Below are positions 55,456 through 64,000 of a stretch of DNA of 64,000 nucleotides, in pieces. The DNA is from Linum tenue. Lineage: Eukaryota > Streptophyta > Magnoliopsida > Malpighiales > Linaceae. Each line of letters opens with the position of its first letter. The first letter of the stretch is position 1. A program made the position numbers and the translations under genes. The notes under the pieces were generated by a model. The model was not told the origin of the DNA and did no database searches. It was given only the letters and a program-made list of their open reading frames with translations. The DNA is taken from the NCBI GenBank assembly GCA_946122785.1, contig CAMGYJ010000005.1, forward strand, positions 91,010,547 to 91,074,546. The letters run 5' to 3'.

Positions 55456-56039
55456 ATTTCCCTCTGCCATTCATTGACCAGATGCTCGAGAGGTTGGCAT
55501 GCACGAGTTTTACTGTTTCCTGGATGGGATGTCACGGTATTTTCAGATCACCATAGCACCGGAAGACCAGGCGAAGACCACCTTCACCTGCCCTTTCGTC
55601 CCATTTGCCTACCGACGAATTCCTTTCGTGCTTTGCAATGCCCCTGCCACGTTTCAGAGGTGTATGCTCGCCATCTTCGACCACCTAGTCAGAGAAATCA
55701 AGGAGGTGTTCATAGAGGAATTCTCGGTTAATGGAGAATCTTTCTCTCACTGTCTCCATAACCCTAGAACTCGTCGTGCAAAGATGTGAGACAAACCTAG
55801 CGCTGAGTTGGGAGAAATGTCACTTTATGGTTCGAGAAAGAATAGTCCTGGGGCATAAGATCACCGATATGGGGATAGAGGTAGACAGATCCAAGAATGA
55901 GACAATTAGCAAGCTGCCTCCTCCCACTTCTGTGAAAGGAATTCGAAGTTTCCTAGGTCTTGCAGGTTTTTCAAGGACTTCTCAAAGATTGTCTTGCCCC
56001 TATTGAAGCTTCTTGAAAGGATGTCCCCTTCCATTTATC

Positions 56040-56330
56040 TGACGAGTGCACAACAAAATTCACGACCTTGAAGGAGCTCACTCATGCTCCTATCATGGTC
56101 ACTCCTGATTGGACCTTACCGTTCAAACTGATGTGCGATGCGAGTGATTTCGCGGTTGGAGCTGTCCTGGGGCAGAGGCGAGATCAGCACTTCTGGCAAA
56201 TATATTATGCATCTAAGACCCTCAATGATGCCTAGGCGAACTATACCACTACAGAGAAGGAGCTGCTAATTGTGGTGTTCGCCTTTAACAAATTTCGTCC
56301 TTATCTGGTTCTGTCACGTGTGGAGAGGAA
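56040..56330 (+). pseudogene. Gypsy RNase H fragment
   Basis: Frame fragments ELTHAPIMVTPDW, FKLMCDASDFAVGAVLGQRR, YYASKTLNDA, then TAG (56233-56235) and ANYTTTEKELLIVVFAFNKF, RPYLV. The Asp in CDASD and Glu in TEKELL of the RNase H active site are present. The TAG replaces a Gln in relatives. The frame is cut at about 56335 where the LINE begins. Confidence 0.85.
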
Positions 56331-56505
56331 CTAAAACCTTCAATTTTTAAACATTTTACAAATTATTTTTTTGATGAAGCGGTTGGAATTTCATTTCATC
56401 AAAAGAGCCAAGTACACTGCTGGCAACATCTCTGCCAGCTGAGAAAAGGGGAAAAAACAGGCCCCTGTACACTCAAAAACCAAAGAATTCACTCATTCTA
56501 ACAGC

Positions 56506-59500
56506 TCAAAAGAACATACAGACAACTGAAGGATCTACAACCACCCTAATATTACCTTGGACCCTCTGAACCAGAGCATGGAACTCATCTTTCTTCCCTG
56601 CAAGTTTAATCAAACATCTCTCTCTCCAAATTGATGCAATGAGAGCATGCCAAATCAGCTTTCCAGTTTGTGCTAAGACAGTGGCACCTTTGAAAGCAGT
56701 TAAGGCCCACTGAAGCTCACCATCCCATTGATCACCTGGAACTCGATCTGCAAAATTGCCAAACAAAGCTGCAAACAGCTGTTTAAACCTAGAGCACTCA
56801 GCAAAAAGATGCGATCTTGTTTCCGGGCTACAAGAGCAGAAAGCACATCCAAAATCACCAGAACCACCCCATCTTTGAACCTTCTCTCCAGTTACAATAC
56901 AATCAGTAATGACCAGCCAAACTAGGAATTGATTCTTTGGGATGCTAGTTCCTTTTCAAACCAGTTTCCCCCAAGATACAATACCCTGTTTTGGACGAAG
57001 CTCCTCCCAAATCTTCCTTATGCAGAATTTTTCCATAAGAGCACCTTTCCAGTAAACTCCATCAGCAGCAACAGAGAGCAGCCCCCTGAGTTTATCTCTG
57101 ATTTTCAAGACTTTCTGCCATAACCAAGACCCTGCTTTAGAGGTAAGAGTCCAGAAACTGCCCCCTTTTATACGATACTCCCAGAGCCAAGCAGCCCATA
57201 ATGACCCTTGCCTAATCAACACAGCCCAGATATGCCTAACCACACAAGCAAGATTCCAAGTATGCATATCTTTGAGACCAAGCCCCCCTTCATGTTTAGG
57301 ATAAGTGATTCGAGACCAAGCCACCACTGCTTTCCTCCTGGCCCCCTCTCCTACTCCCCATAAAAAATCACTGCACATTTTCTCTATAGCCTTAATGATA
57401 GCCTTAGGTAAGATGAAAATTGACATCCAAAAGTGGGCAAGACTAAACAGCACAGACATCACCAGTTGGAGTTTGCCAGCATAAGAAAGTGTTTTTGACT
57501 TCCAGCTACTGATTCTACTCGTAACTTTATCAATGAGAGGCTTACAAGCCTTAATGGAAAGCTTACCAGGGAGCAGAGGAAGACCTAAGTATCGAACTGG
57601 CAGTGACCCCAACTTATACCCTGAATGCTGAGACATCAGCTTCTGCCATTGATCATCAATACCTCCACAATAAAGCTCACACTTGGAAGGATTTGACTTC
57701 AAACCAGACATGTATCTAAACTCATTCAATACCTTTTGGATACACTGAATTCCAAAATTTGATCCATCAGAGAATAATAAGAGATCATCCGCAAACATTA
57801 AATGAGTAATCCTCAATCTTTTGCACAAGGGGTGGAAGGGCATGGCATTTTGAGCAACAGCTTTATGCATCAAGCAAGAAAAGACCTCCATGGCCACAGC
57901 AAAGAGGTAGGGGGAAAGGGGGTCCCCCTGCCTCAAACCCTTCTTGGCTGGGAAGAAACCTACTGACCCTCCATTAAAACCAATACTGAACTTTGGTGTG
58001 GTGACACACATTCTCAACCAGTCGAGAAATTTAGATGGAAAGCTCATAGCTTCAAGCACTCTAAACAGAAAAGCCCAATTTACAGAGTCAAAGGCTTTCA
58101 TTAAGTCAACTTTAACTAAAGATCTGGAGGAGATATTTTTCCTACCATATTTATGAACTAGTTCATGTGCCAACAATATGTTTTCCCCAATGACTCGACC
58201 CTTAACAAAGGCAGTTTGGGATTCACTAATGACACAAGGCATAACTGCACTTAATCTAGTTGCAAGTATCTTGGCTATGCACTTATAGAGAATGTTGCAG
58301 CAAGCAATTGGTCGAAAAAACTCCATTTCTTCAGGGCTAGGGACTTTAGGTATAAGGGCTAAAAGTGTGGAATTAACACTGACATGGATATTAGACACTT
58401 GAAAGCAATATAAGATAGCACTTGTTACCTCAGCTCCCACAATACTCCAAGCTACCTGAAAGAAGCAAGCTGGATATCCATCAGGTCCAGGGGCTTTGTC
58501 CCCATTAAAGCCAAACATTGTGGCTCTGACTTCCTCTGCAGTGACTGGTTTGCATAAGTCGACCCCCTGATCAGGGAGCAACTTCTTTAACAATAAGCTT
58601 CTGAGCTGATCTACCTTAGGAGCAACCACCTCTTTATCTTCCTCTCCCAATAGCTTTATGTAGAATTCTTCTGCTATCTTAGTCATACCCTCCAAATCAG
58701 TAACCCTATGACCAGCCTCACCAATAAGAGACCTAATCATGTTTCTCTTCTGTCTAGATTTAACTGACCTGAAGAAATAAGGAGTGTTTGAATCTCCCTC
58801 CTTCAACCAAACTTTTCTAGATTTTTGTCTAAAAAATGACTCCTCGGCATCTCTCAACTCTTTTGCTTCCTTAGAGAGCCTATTCTCAGCCTCAAATGTA
58901 AGTGGTGATGGGTGATTCAGAGCTTCTGCCTGAGCCAGAAGTAACTCAGCAGCTTTCAGCTTCACTGTTGCAGACAAATCAGAATACACCTCTCTGTTGA
59001 GTTTCTTTAACAAGCCCTTCAATATCTTCAGCTTCTGACATACTCGTACCAAAGGAGAGCCAACTACTTGTGAACTCCATGCCTGTTTGACCAACTCCAT
59101 GAATTGAGGGTGCTGAATCCAAAATTTAAAAAACTTGAACATTTTTGGCAATGATTTCACTGAACAGTCAGAGTCAAGCAGAATGGGGCAGTAATCTAAG
59201 ACTGAGGGATCAAGGAGATCCACTGTACTCAAAGGCAATTCAGTCAACCATTTAGTGTTTATAAAAACTCTATCAAGCCTCCTAGCTATTGGATTACCCT
59301 ACTGCTTATTAATCCATGTAAACCATGGCCCTAAGGCCTTGTGCTCTTCCACCTCACAATCATACTTCCACTTTCTGAAGTCAGACATACTACTAGATAC
59401 TTGAGGTTGATTTGAAGCTTCACTTGGGTCTCCAATAGCGTTGAAGTCCCCTAAAACAGTCCATGGGAGTGAATCCACTTGATATTTAACCAACTCAGAA

Positions 59501-59850
59501 TAAAGGCACCTTCTGTCAGCCTCCTCATTTGAAGCATAGATGACAGAGAAAAAGAATGGGACCCCTGACCCAACCATAACATGAATAAGTTGATCTGTTG
59601 TATGTAAAACCTGAAGTTTAATGTCAGCCTTCCACAGAAGCCACAACTTCCCCAGACCAGCAACATTATTAGAAACTTTAGACTTCCAACCAGAGAAACG
59701 CCTATTTATCAACTCATCAGCTTTATTACTTCTAACTCTAGGTTCTAGTATAACTACAATATCTATACTATGTGTATTAATCAGCTGCTGTACAGCTTTA
59801 TTCTTATCCGGGTCATTAAACCCCCGGATATTCCATGTGAGTATCTTCAT
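56506..59850 (-). pseudogene. LINE ORF2: endonuclease, reverse transcriptase, zinc finger
   Basis: One frame of 1115 codons with two nonsense codons only. The endonuclease starts MKILTWNIRGFNDPDKN, with ILEPRV and GDFNAI. A TAG at 59299-59301 follows NKQ. The reverse transcriptase has GFNGDKAPGPDGYPACFFQV, RPIACCNILYKCIAKILATR, KVDLMKAFDSVNW, LRQGDPLSPYLFAVAMEV and the catalytic HLMFADDLLLFSDGS; the LGLPLLPGK thumb and WKSKTLSYAGKLQL follow. A TGA at 56956-56958 replaces a Trp before a zf-RVT-like block (IPKNQFLVWL, CAFCSCSPETRSHLF). The polypeptide stops at 56506. Catalytic residues survive; only the nonsense codons disable it. Confidence 0.92.
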
Positions 59851-60893
59851 TTCTTCTTTCCAATTCTCCCCCCTTTACGAGGAAGAACAGGCTCAATCAC
59901 TCTTGAAGTAGTAGACTTCTTCTTGGAGCCAACAGTTATCCAAGGATTTGCCTCTTTTACAATTGCTGGAGTCTGAGTAACTAGCTTCCCTGAACCAGGT
60001 GAACTAGCTACAACAGGCTGTTGTAGTAGGGAACTAGGACTCCCAGTATCAACTGATGATCCCAGAACCACATCCACAAACCTAGCATTTGCATTTCCAT
60101 TTGGAGGAGGAATATTTGAGACATCCTGAACACTCACACTGGTAGCCACAGGTTCTGTTGACTGTGTTTTGTCAAGCAGCACAGCACTAACCACAGATTG
60201 AACTATATGACCCTCTTCAGTTCCAACTCCATCTTGCAATTCAGACCCAACCCCAGAAGACTCCCCAGAAACAACAAGAGCAGCCCCCGAATCTGTCACA
60301 ATATTAGACTGAACCTTCTGCTTTACTACCCACTTCTTATTGCTTCGAGCCAAAGCATTGCAATCATGACCATAAACAGCACAGACTGGACAGACCCTAG
60401 GTAAATTCAGATATTCTACTTCCACAGCAAAACTTGGATCCTCATCAGGGTAAAGACGGATCGAGGAGGGGAAGCCACAATCCGCAGCAAGATCAACACA
60501 TACTTTGGCATATCCCAGCTGCCCCCCCACCCTTGTGGTTTTATCCATCCAGAGAGGAGGGCCAACCGTGCTAGCAACCCATTCCAACCCTTCCACCGAG
60601 TGGTACTCCAGAGGAATACCCCAAATGTCAACCCAGATAGGAAGAGATTCTACCTGAGGAGCAACTGGATGTATCCCTGGCGCCCACTTCCTGAGATAGA
60701 GCTGATTTCCTTGATAATGCCATGGTCCTGATTTGAACACCCACCTGCTGGTTGAAGCCGAAGGAAACTGGAAAATGAACAATCGAGGCCCAAATTTGGA
60801 CACCCGGACAGTCCCATCTCTTCCCCAAATTGAGGTAGCCCACGTCTGCAACTGCGCCACCTTGGGTTGAGCTCCAACGAACTGCCCGATCAA
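59847..60893 (-). CDS. LINE ORF1: DUF4283 nucleic-acid-binding protein
   Basis: About 348 residues without a break. The N-terminal DUF4283 region shows IGQFVGAQPKVAQLQTW, LFIFQFPSASTSRWVFKSGP, WAPGIHPVAP, PIWVDIWGIPLEYHSVEG and YAKVCVDL. A zinc-knuckle-like CPVCAVYGHDC follows, then a Ser/Val-rich tail ending in basic residues (RKGGRIGKKK). The frame stays open upstream (GEERWQNCLIGQ), so the true start is probably 5' of 60893, which is not an ATG; the start given here is only the last in-frame candidate. ORF1 proteins bind LINE RNA (family knowledge). It ends overlapping the ATG of ORF2. Confidence 0.85.
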   Translation of the reverse strand: MIGQFVGAQPKVAQLQTWATSIWGRDGTVRVSKFGPRLFIFQFPSASTSRWVFKSGPWHYQGNQLYLRKWAPGIHPVAPQVESLPIWVDIWGIPLEYHSVEGLEWVASTVGPPLWMDKTTRVGGQLGYAKVCVDLAADCGFPSSIRLYPDEDPSFAVEVEYLNLPRVCPVCAVYGHDCNALARSNKKWVVKQKVQSNIVTDSGAALVVSGESSGVGSELQDGVGTEEGHIVQSVVSAVLLDKTQSTEPVATSVSVQDVSNIPPPNGNANARFVDVVLGSSVDTGSPSSLLQQPVVASSPGSGKLVTQTPAIVKEANPWITVGSKKKSTTSRVIEPVLPRKGGRIGKKK

Positions 60894-60974
60894 GCAATTT
60901 TGCCAACGCTCTTCCCCTTTTTGTTTGACCTCCCGAGGGATGCGAAACCCATCCTTAACACGCTCTGGATGATG

Positions 60975-61990
60975 ATGTTTATGGTGGAGAGTGTCACCCC
61001 TTGGTTCTCGAACTTCACGAAACTATCTTGTTGGCCAACAGTTGCCCAAGGGAATGACGACTCATGCGAAGAGAAAAATTTTCTCCAACCTGAAGCACTA
61101 CTTCTGGGACGATGCACATCTTTTTTGGATCGGAGCCGACGAACTCATCCGTCGATGTGTCATGGATAATGAGATGGAGGGCATTCTATCTCATTGCCAT
61201 TGCCATGAAGGACCTACTAGTGGGCACCATGGTGGTAACCGCACGGAGAGGAAGGTGCTACAGTCGGGCTTTTACTGGCAATCGCTCTTCAAAGACGCTG
61301 ACGCCTTCGCACGCTGGTGTAATCGATGCCAGAGGTCAGGTAACATTTCTACCTGAAATGAGATGCCCCATAATTTGTTTGTTATTTGTGAAATTTTTAA
61401 TGTCTGGGGTATCGATTTCATCGGCCCATTCCCTTCATCTTTTGGTAATTTGTACATCCTAGTTGTTGTTGATTACGTCTCTAGCTGGGCTGAAGCACAG
61501 GCTTTGCCCACCAATGATGCCAGATGTGTTTTTCGGTTTCTTAAGCAGCTGCATATATGACTGCCTACAAGATGGCGATTGGTACCTCTCCCTATCGACT
61601 CGTCTATGGAAAGCCATGTCACTTGCCACAAGGCCTTTTGGCCCTTTAGCTTCTAAACTTGGATGTGAGCCTTGCAGATGTTTAACGCAAGATGTAGATG
61701 TGGAAGCTGGAGGAATGGCGTTACCATGCATACGAGAACACCAAGCTGTACAAAGAGCGAACAAAGTGTCTCCATGACGCTCGATTGAGGGCCCCAAAGG
61801 AGTTTCACATTGGCAATCGAGTTCTTCTTTATAACATGGAAAGCTCCACTTCATATGGTCGAGACCGTTCACGGCCACGCAGGTGTTTTCTTATGGACAC
61901 CACCTCAAGCTGTATCTGGGAGGCGATGTCGAACCCGCAGAGTTGGTGGTTGAACTCGCGGACCCTTAGTTCCGTTAGCTGTGTCTACCT
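60975..61990 (+). pseudogene. Gypsy integrase (Athila-like), internally deleted
   Basis: The frame at 60991-61356 carries the zinc-binding region (GHHGGNRTERKVLQSGFYWQ, ARWCNRCQRSGN). After a stop come [20 protein letters not shown] and [19 protein letters not shown], with the first catalytic Asp. At about 61555 the frame jumps to a piece matching the C-terminal side (TAYKMAIGTSPYRLVYGKPC) and, in other frames, ENTKLYKERTKCLHDARLR and FHIGNRVLLYN. The part with the second Asp and Glu of the DDE triad is missing, an internal deletion. The enzyme cannot be active. Confidence 0.85.
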
Positions 61991-63145
61991 AAGGAAATAA
62001 AAGAAAGCGCTTGTGGGGAGGCAACCCCACCATGGTTTACATTTCTTTCCCTTTTTCTTTTAATTTTTAGTCTTTGAGTCGTGTTGTGTGTGTCGAAGTA
62101 GCTGAATGCCTCGTTTTTGTGATAAATCGTCAATACTGGGGTTGCAGGGGTTCTGCACGGCCACGCCACAGAAGCGTATGGCCGCGTAATTTTCATACTT
62201 TTCCATGCATAGTCTTTGGAAAACACACACGGGCAAAAGAGGTACCTACACGACCGACGGAAATCCTCGGGTTTCCCGTGCAGAATCCTTGGCCGCGCAT
62301 GGGAAGCTTTTGAGTCCGCATGGCCATACGGCCTGCCCATGCGAACCCATTTTTAACACCTTCTCGCCAGAATCCTCCCCCCCACCCCCACACCGAAAAA
62401 TTGCAATTTTCCGATCTCTTGGTCGATTTTCCTGCCGTTTTCAGTCTCTCTTTGGGAAACCAATCCCAGACCCATTCCCTCCTCCACCTCTCCACCCTCT
62501 CCCTTCATTTTGGAGCGATTTCGGCCGATTTTGTGTCACAGGAGGAGATTTCCGGCGATACTCCGACGAGCAATTTCCGGACAGATTTTTGGCGTCTTGT
62601 TGCTTCCCTTGCCTTCTCCTCATCTACCCCTACACCTCTACTTGAGTCTCCAGGTTGGATTTTGCTCTTTAACTTGTGAATTGTGGAGAATTGGGTGTTC
62701 AGGTAGGGAATCAGATTGAATTGCATGATTTTGTAGAAATTGACCGAGGGGAAGGCTTGGTTTAGGTGTTGAACATATTGTGGCATGTTTCTCTTGCTTG
62801 ATTGGGCTCTTGTGTGCTTGAATACCTTAATTATATGCTTGTTTTGTTCACACACGCAAGGTGTTCGATAAAATGCATGTTTTTCTCATACCCTTTGTGG
62901 GGGCTGGTTGGTGCCCTAAATGATGTGATCTGATGGTGTGCTTGTTATGGTTGTGAACCTCATGTTGCCTACTTTCGTGTTTGATGACACCCCTTCTTGC
63001 TTGTGCTTCTTTGATTGAGTTTTTACCTCAGGAACTATGGATGGCACCATGGTTTGGGTGTGCTTGTAATCAAGTGTGGGGGTGTGCTAACCTTCACTTG
63101 ACTGTTTGTCTTGACTCCGCTTTGGTTCATTTTCTTGCAGGATCA
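61991..63145 (+). other. Non-coding region between pol and env-position ORF
   Basis: Contains GTGGGGAGGCAACCCCACC (about 62014), the post-pol signature, and CACGGCCACGCC-type palindromic words like those in the 5' LTR. ORFs at 62205-62679 overlap one another in several frames and have no recognised family. A C/T-rich stretch at 62370-62640 is notable. Confidence 0.55.
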
Positions 63146-64000
63146 TGTCGAAGCCCAACCTCAAGCACAGGTTCATTCAAGATCTTAAGTCGGGGCCGCA
63201 CAAAGCCCAATTTAAGCACGTCTTGAAGGCTAAGTTTGGCTAGTACCAATTTTAGAGCAAGAGAGCATTATAGACCATCAACTACTATGATTCTGTTGCT
63301 CGCAACCGGATGTGGTGCCACATGTTGGCCCGGCACGATAAGGTGTATTATGAGTTGGTGATCGAATTTTACTCCACCTTTGTGCACACCGCGACCACTG
63401 ATTGGAAGGACACTGAGGCTATCAAATTCATATTGGGCGGAGATTACCACTCCATGAGCTACCACGAGTTTGCCGCTGCCTTCGACCTCGTGCCCGAATA
63501 CACTCATAGCTTCGACGTCGAGGTCGCCAACCCGCCCGGTGCCACTTTCCAGACCTTCTACCGCCAACTTGCTCAGCCACCCTACGACACCGCCACTGAG
63601 GGTTTCACCGCCGGTCAGACGAAGGCCAACACTCTGCAAACCGAGTATCGTCTACTCCACCTGTTGACTAAGTCCCATGCTCCGAGTATCGAGAGTGCTA
63701 GCACCCTGACAAAGCGGTCCTTGTACTTCATGCATTCGATTTTCACCACCCACCATAATCTTCACTTGGTATCCGTTTTGGCGAAGACTTTCGCCAAGAG
63801 TGCCGTGACTCTAGGGAATCTTCACTACACTCCACTTATCACTGTGTTGGCCGCCCACCTTCAGATTGAATACCAGGATTGCACCGAGCATGGCGGCACG
63901 TGGTCATTTAGGGAGGACACAGTTTCCAAGATGCGGCTACTGTGGGAGTCACGCAGAGTCAAGTGGGTCGAGGGGCTACTCATACCGGCCGTCCCTGACC
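63146..64000 (+). pseudogene. Athila env-position ORF, runs off the window
   Basis: From ATG at 63146 the frame reads MSKPNLKHRFIQDLKSGPHK, meets TAG at 63241, 63253 and 63271, then stays open for 243 codons to the window edge. Recognisable blocks are WCHMLARHDKVYYELVIEFY, AIKFILGGDYHSMSYHEFAA, then TLTKRSLYFMHSIFTTHHNL and HYTPLITVLAAHLQ. The position after integrase and the F-x-L-G-G-x-x-x-x-S pattern match the ATHILA ORF family (PF03078, from memory). No membrane segment is visible in the part seen. The open frame is incomplete on the right. Confidence 0.65.

Larger units (their letters stand above)
49110..56010 (+). pseudogene. Gypsy reverse transcriptase, split by an inserted LTR element
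   Basis: The first part (49116-49398) reads DIRPVRQPQRRLKSNLEVLV, then VEIIKLMEAEIIFAISDSEW, and breaks at KDHF. The second part resumes at 55461 with PLPFIDQMLERL, then FLDGMSRYFQITIAPEDQAK, TFTCPF, YRRIPFVLCNAPATFQRC, and later LSWEKCHFMVRERIVLGHKI and KGIRSFLGLAGF. The YxDD-equivalent position reads IEEF where relatives have MDDF, so the catalytic aspartates are gone. Several frameshifts exist besides the 6.06-kb insertion. The two halves join exactly when the inserted element and one TSD copy are removed. Confidence 0.85.
56340..60970 (-). mobile_element. L1-type LINE, nearly full length
   Basis: ORF1 (59847 to about 60893 or beyond) and ORF2 (56506-59850) overlap by four bases on the minus strand. 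The 3' UTR is short, and a seven-A run (complement of about 56365-56371) may be the remaining poly(A). On one side the Athila frame stops after its RNase H segment, on the other it resumes at the integrase, and an intervening part of the Athila polyprotein is missing, so insertion probably came with a target deletion. The exact ends were not fixed. Confidence 0.85.
44706..64000 (+). mobile_element. Athila-like Ty3/gypsy retrotransposon, nested and incomplete
   Basis: Order on the plus strand: LTR, primer-binding site, gag (46127-47330), linker and protease (47608-48690), reverse transcriptase (49110-49398 and 55461-56010), RNase H (56040-56330), integrase (60975-61990), the GGGAGGCAACCCC signature (about 62017) and an env-position ORF (63146 to the window end). 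This is the Athila-lineage order. It is interrupted by a 6057-bp LTR element and a LINE. All ORFs carry stops or shifts. The 3' LTR lies beyond 64000. Confidence 0.85.

Noticed and set aside
62205..62679. A coding gene of 119-146 codons
   Set aside because: Three overlapping frames compete, the sequence is C/T-rich, and it lies in the untranslated part of the Athila element between pol and the env-position ORF.

Overview
This is a gene-poor, transposon-packed stretch of an angiosperm (probably dicot) nuclear chromosome. The evidence is split genes with GT-AG introns, plant-only families (FAR1/MuDR transposase, Athila-type gypsy, plant L1 LINE, DUF4283 ORF1), high AT content and layered insertions. 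No rRNA, tRNA, CRISPR, operon or prokaryotic signal is visible. Only one gene looks intact and host-like: a two-exon small cysteine-rich secreted peptide at 43501-43900 (+). A second host-derived locus, 14136-15872 (-), is the broken 5' part of a DEAD-box RNA helicase 33-like gene.

Layout. 1-16 kb: an LTR-like promoter remnant, a MULE with a decayed PB1-like reading frame (about 1340-3920), AT-rich duplicated and tandem repeats (3.9-8.6 kb), two hAT elements with target-site duplications (8946-9718, 11518-12297), then the helicase pseudogene, itself carrying a miniature LTR element. 16.2-17.3 kb: three short inverted-repeat elements strung between (TA)n tracts. 17338-30609: the most interesting object, a 13.3-kb element with about 0.85-0.92-kb terminal inverted repeats, also flanked by (TA)n. 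Inside are a putative plant transposon protein (+), a decayed Ulp1-like protease (-) and a four-exon FAR1-type MULE transposase (+), the last two divergently oriented. Its termini resemble those of the three small neighbours, so it may represent the autonomous partner of a family that inserts into TA microsatellites.

30.6-44 kb: a hAT element with exact TSDs (31274-31967), an unidentified exon-like ORF (33516), a decayed gypsy remnant in minus orientation (about 34.9-37.9 kb), a long-armed foldback element (39605-40910), a truncated LINE tail (41453-42145), a MITE, and the cysteine-rich peptide gene. 44.7-64 kb: one Athila-like gypsy retrotransposon in plus orientation that runs off the window. 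It has been split by a 6.1-kb LTR element inserted in its reverse transcriptase (49399-55455, TSD ATTTC), which was hit in turn by a hAT element (52012-53217, TSD CTCCTACC), and separately by a nearly intact minus-strand LINE (about 56340-60970).

Most coding regions are broken by stops or one-base shifts. Calls rest on hand translation and family motif recognition; no database search was run. Boundaries marked 'about' are uncertain by tens of bases or more.
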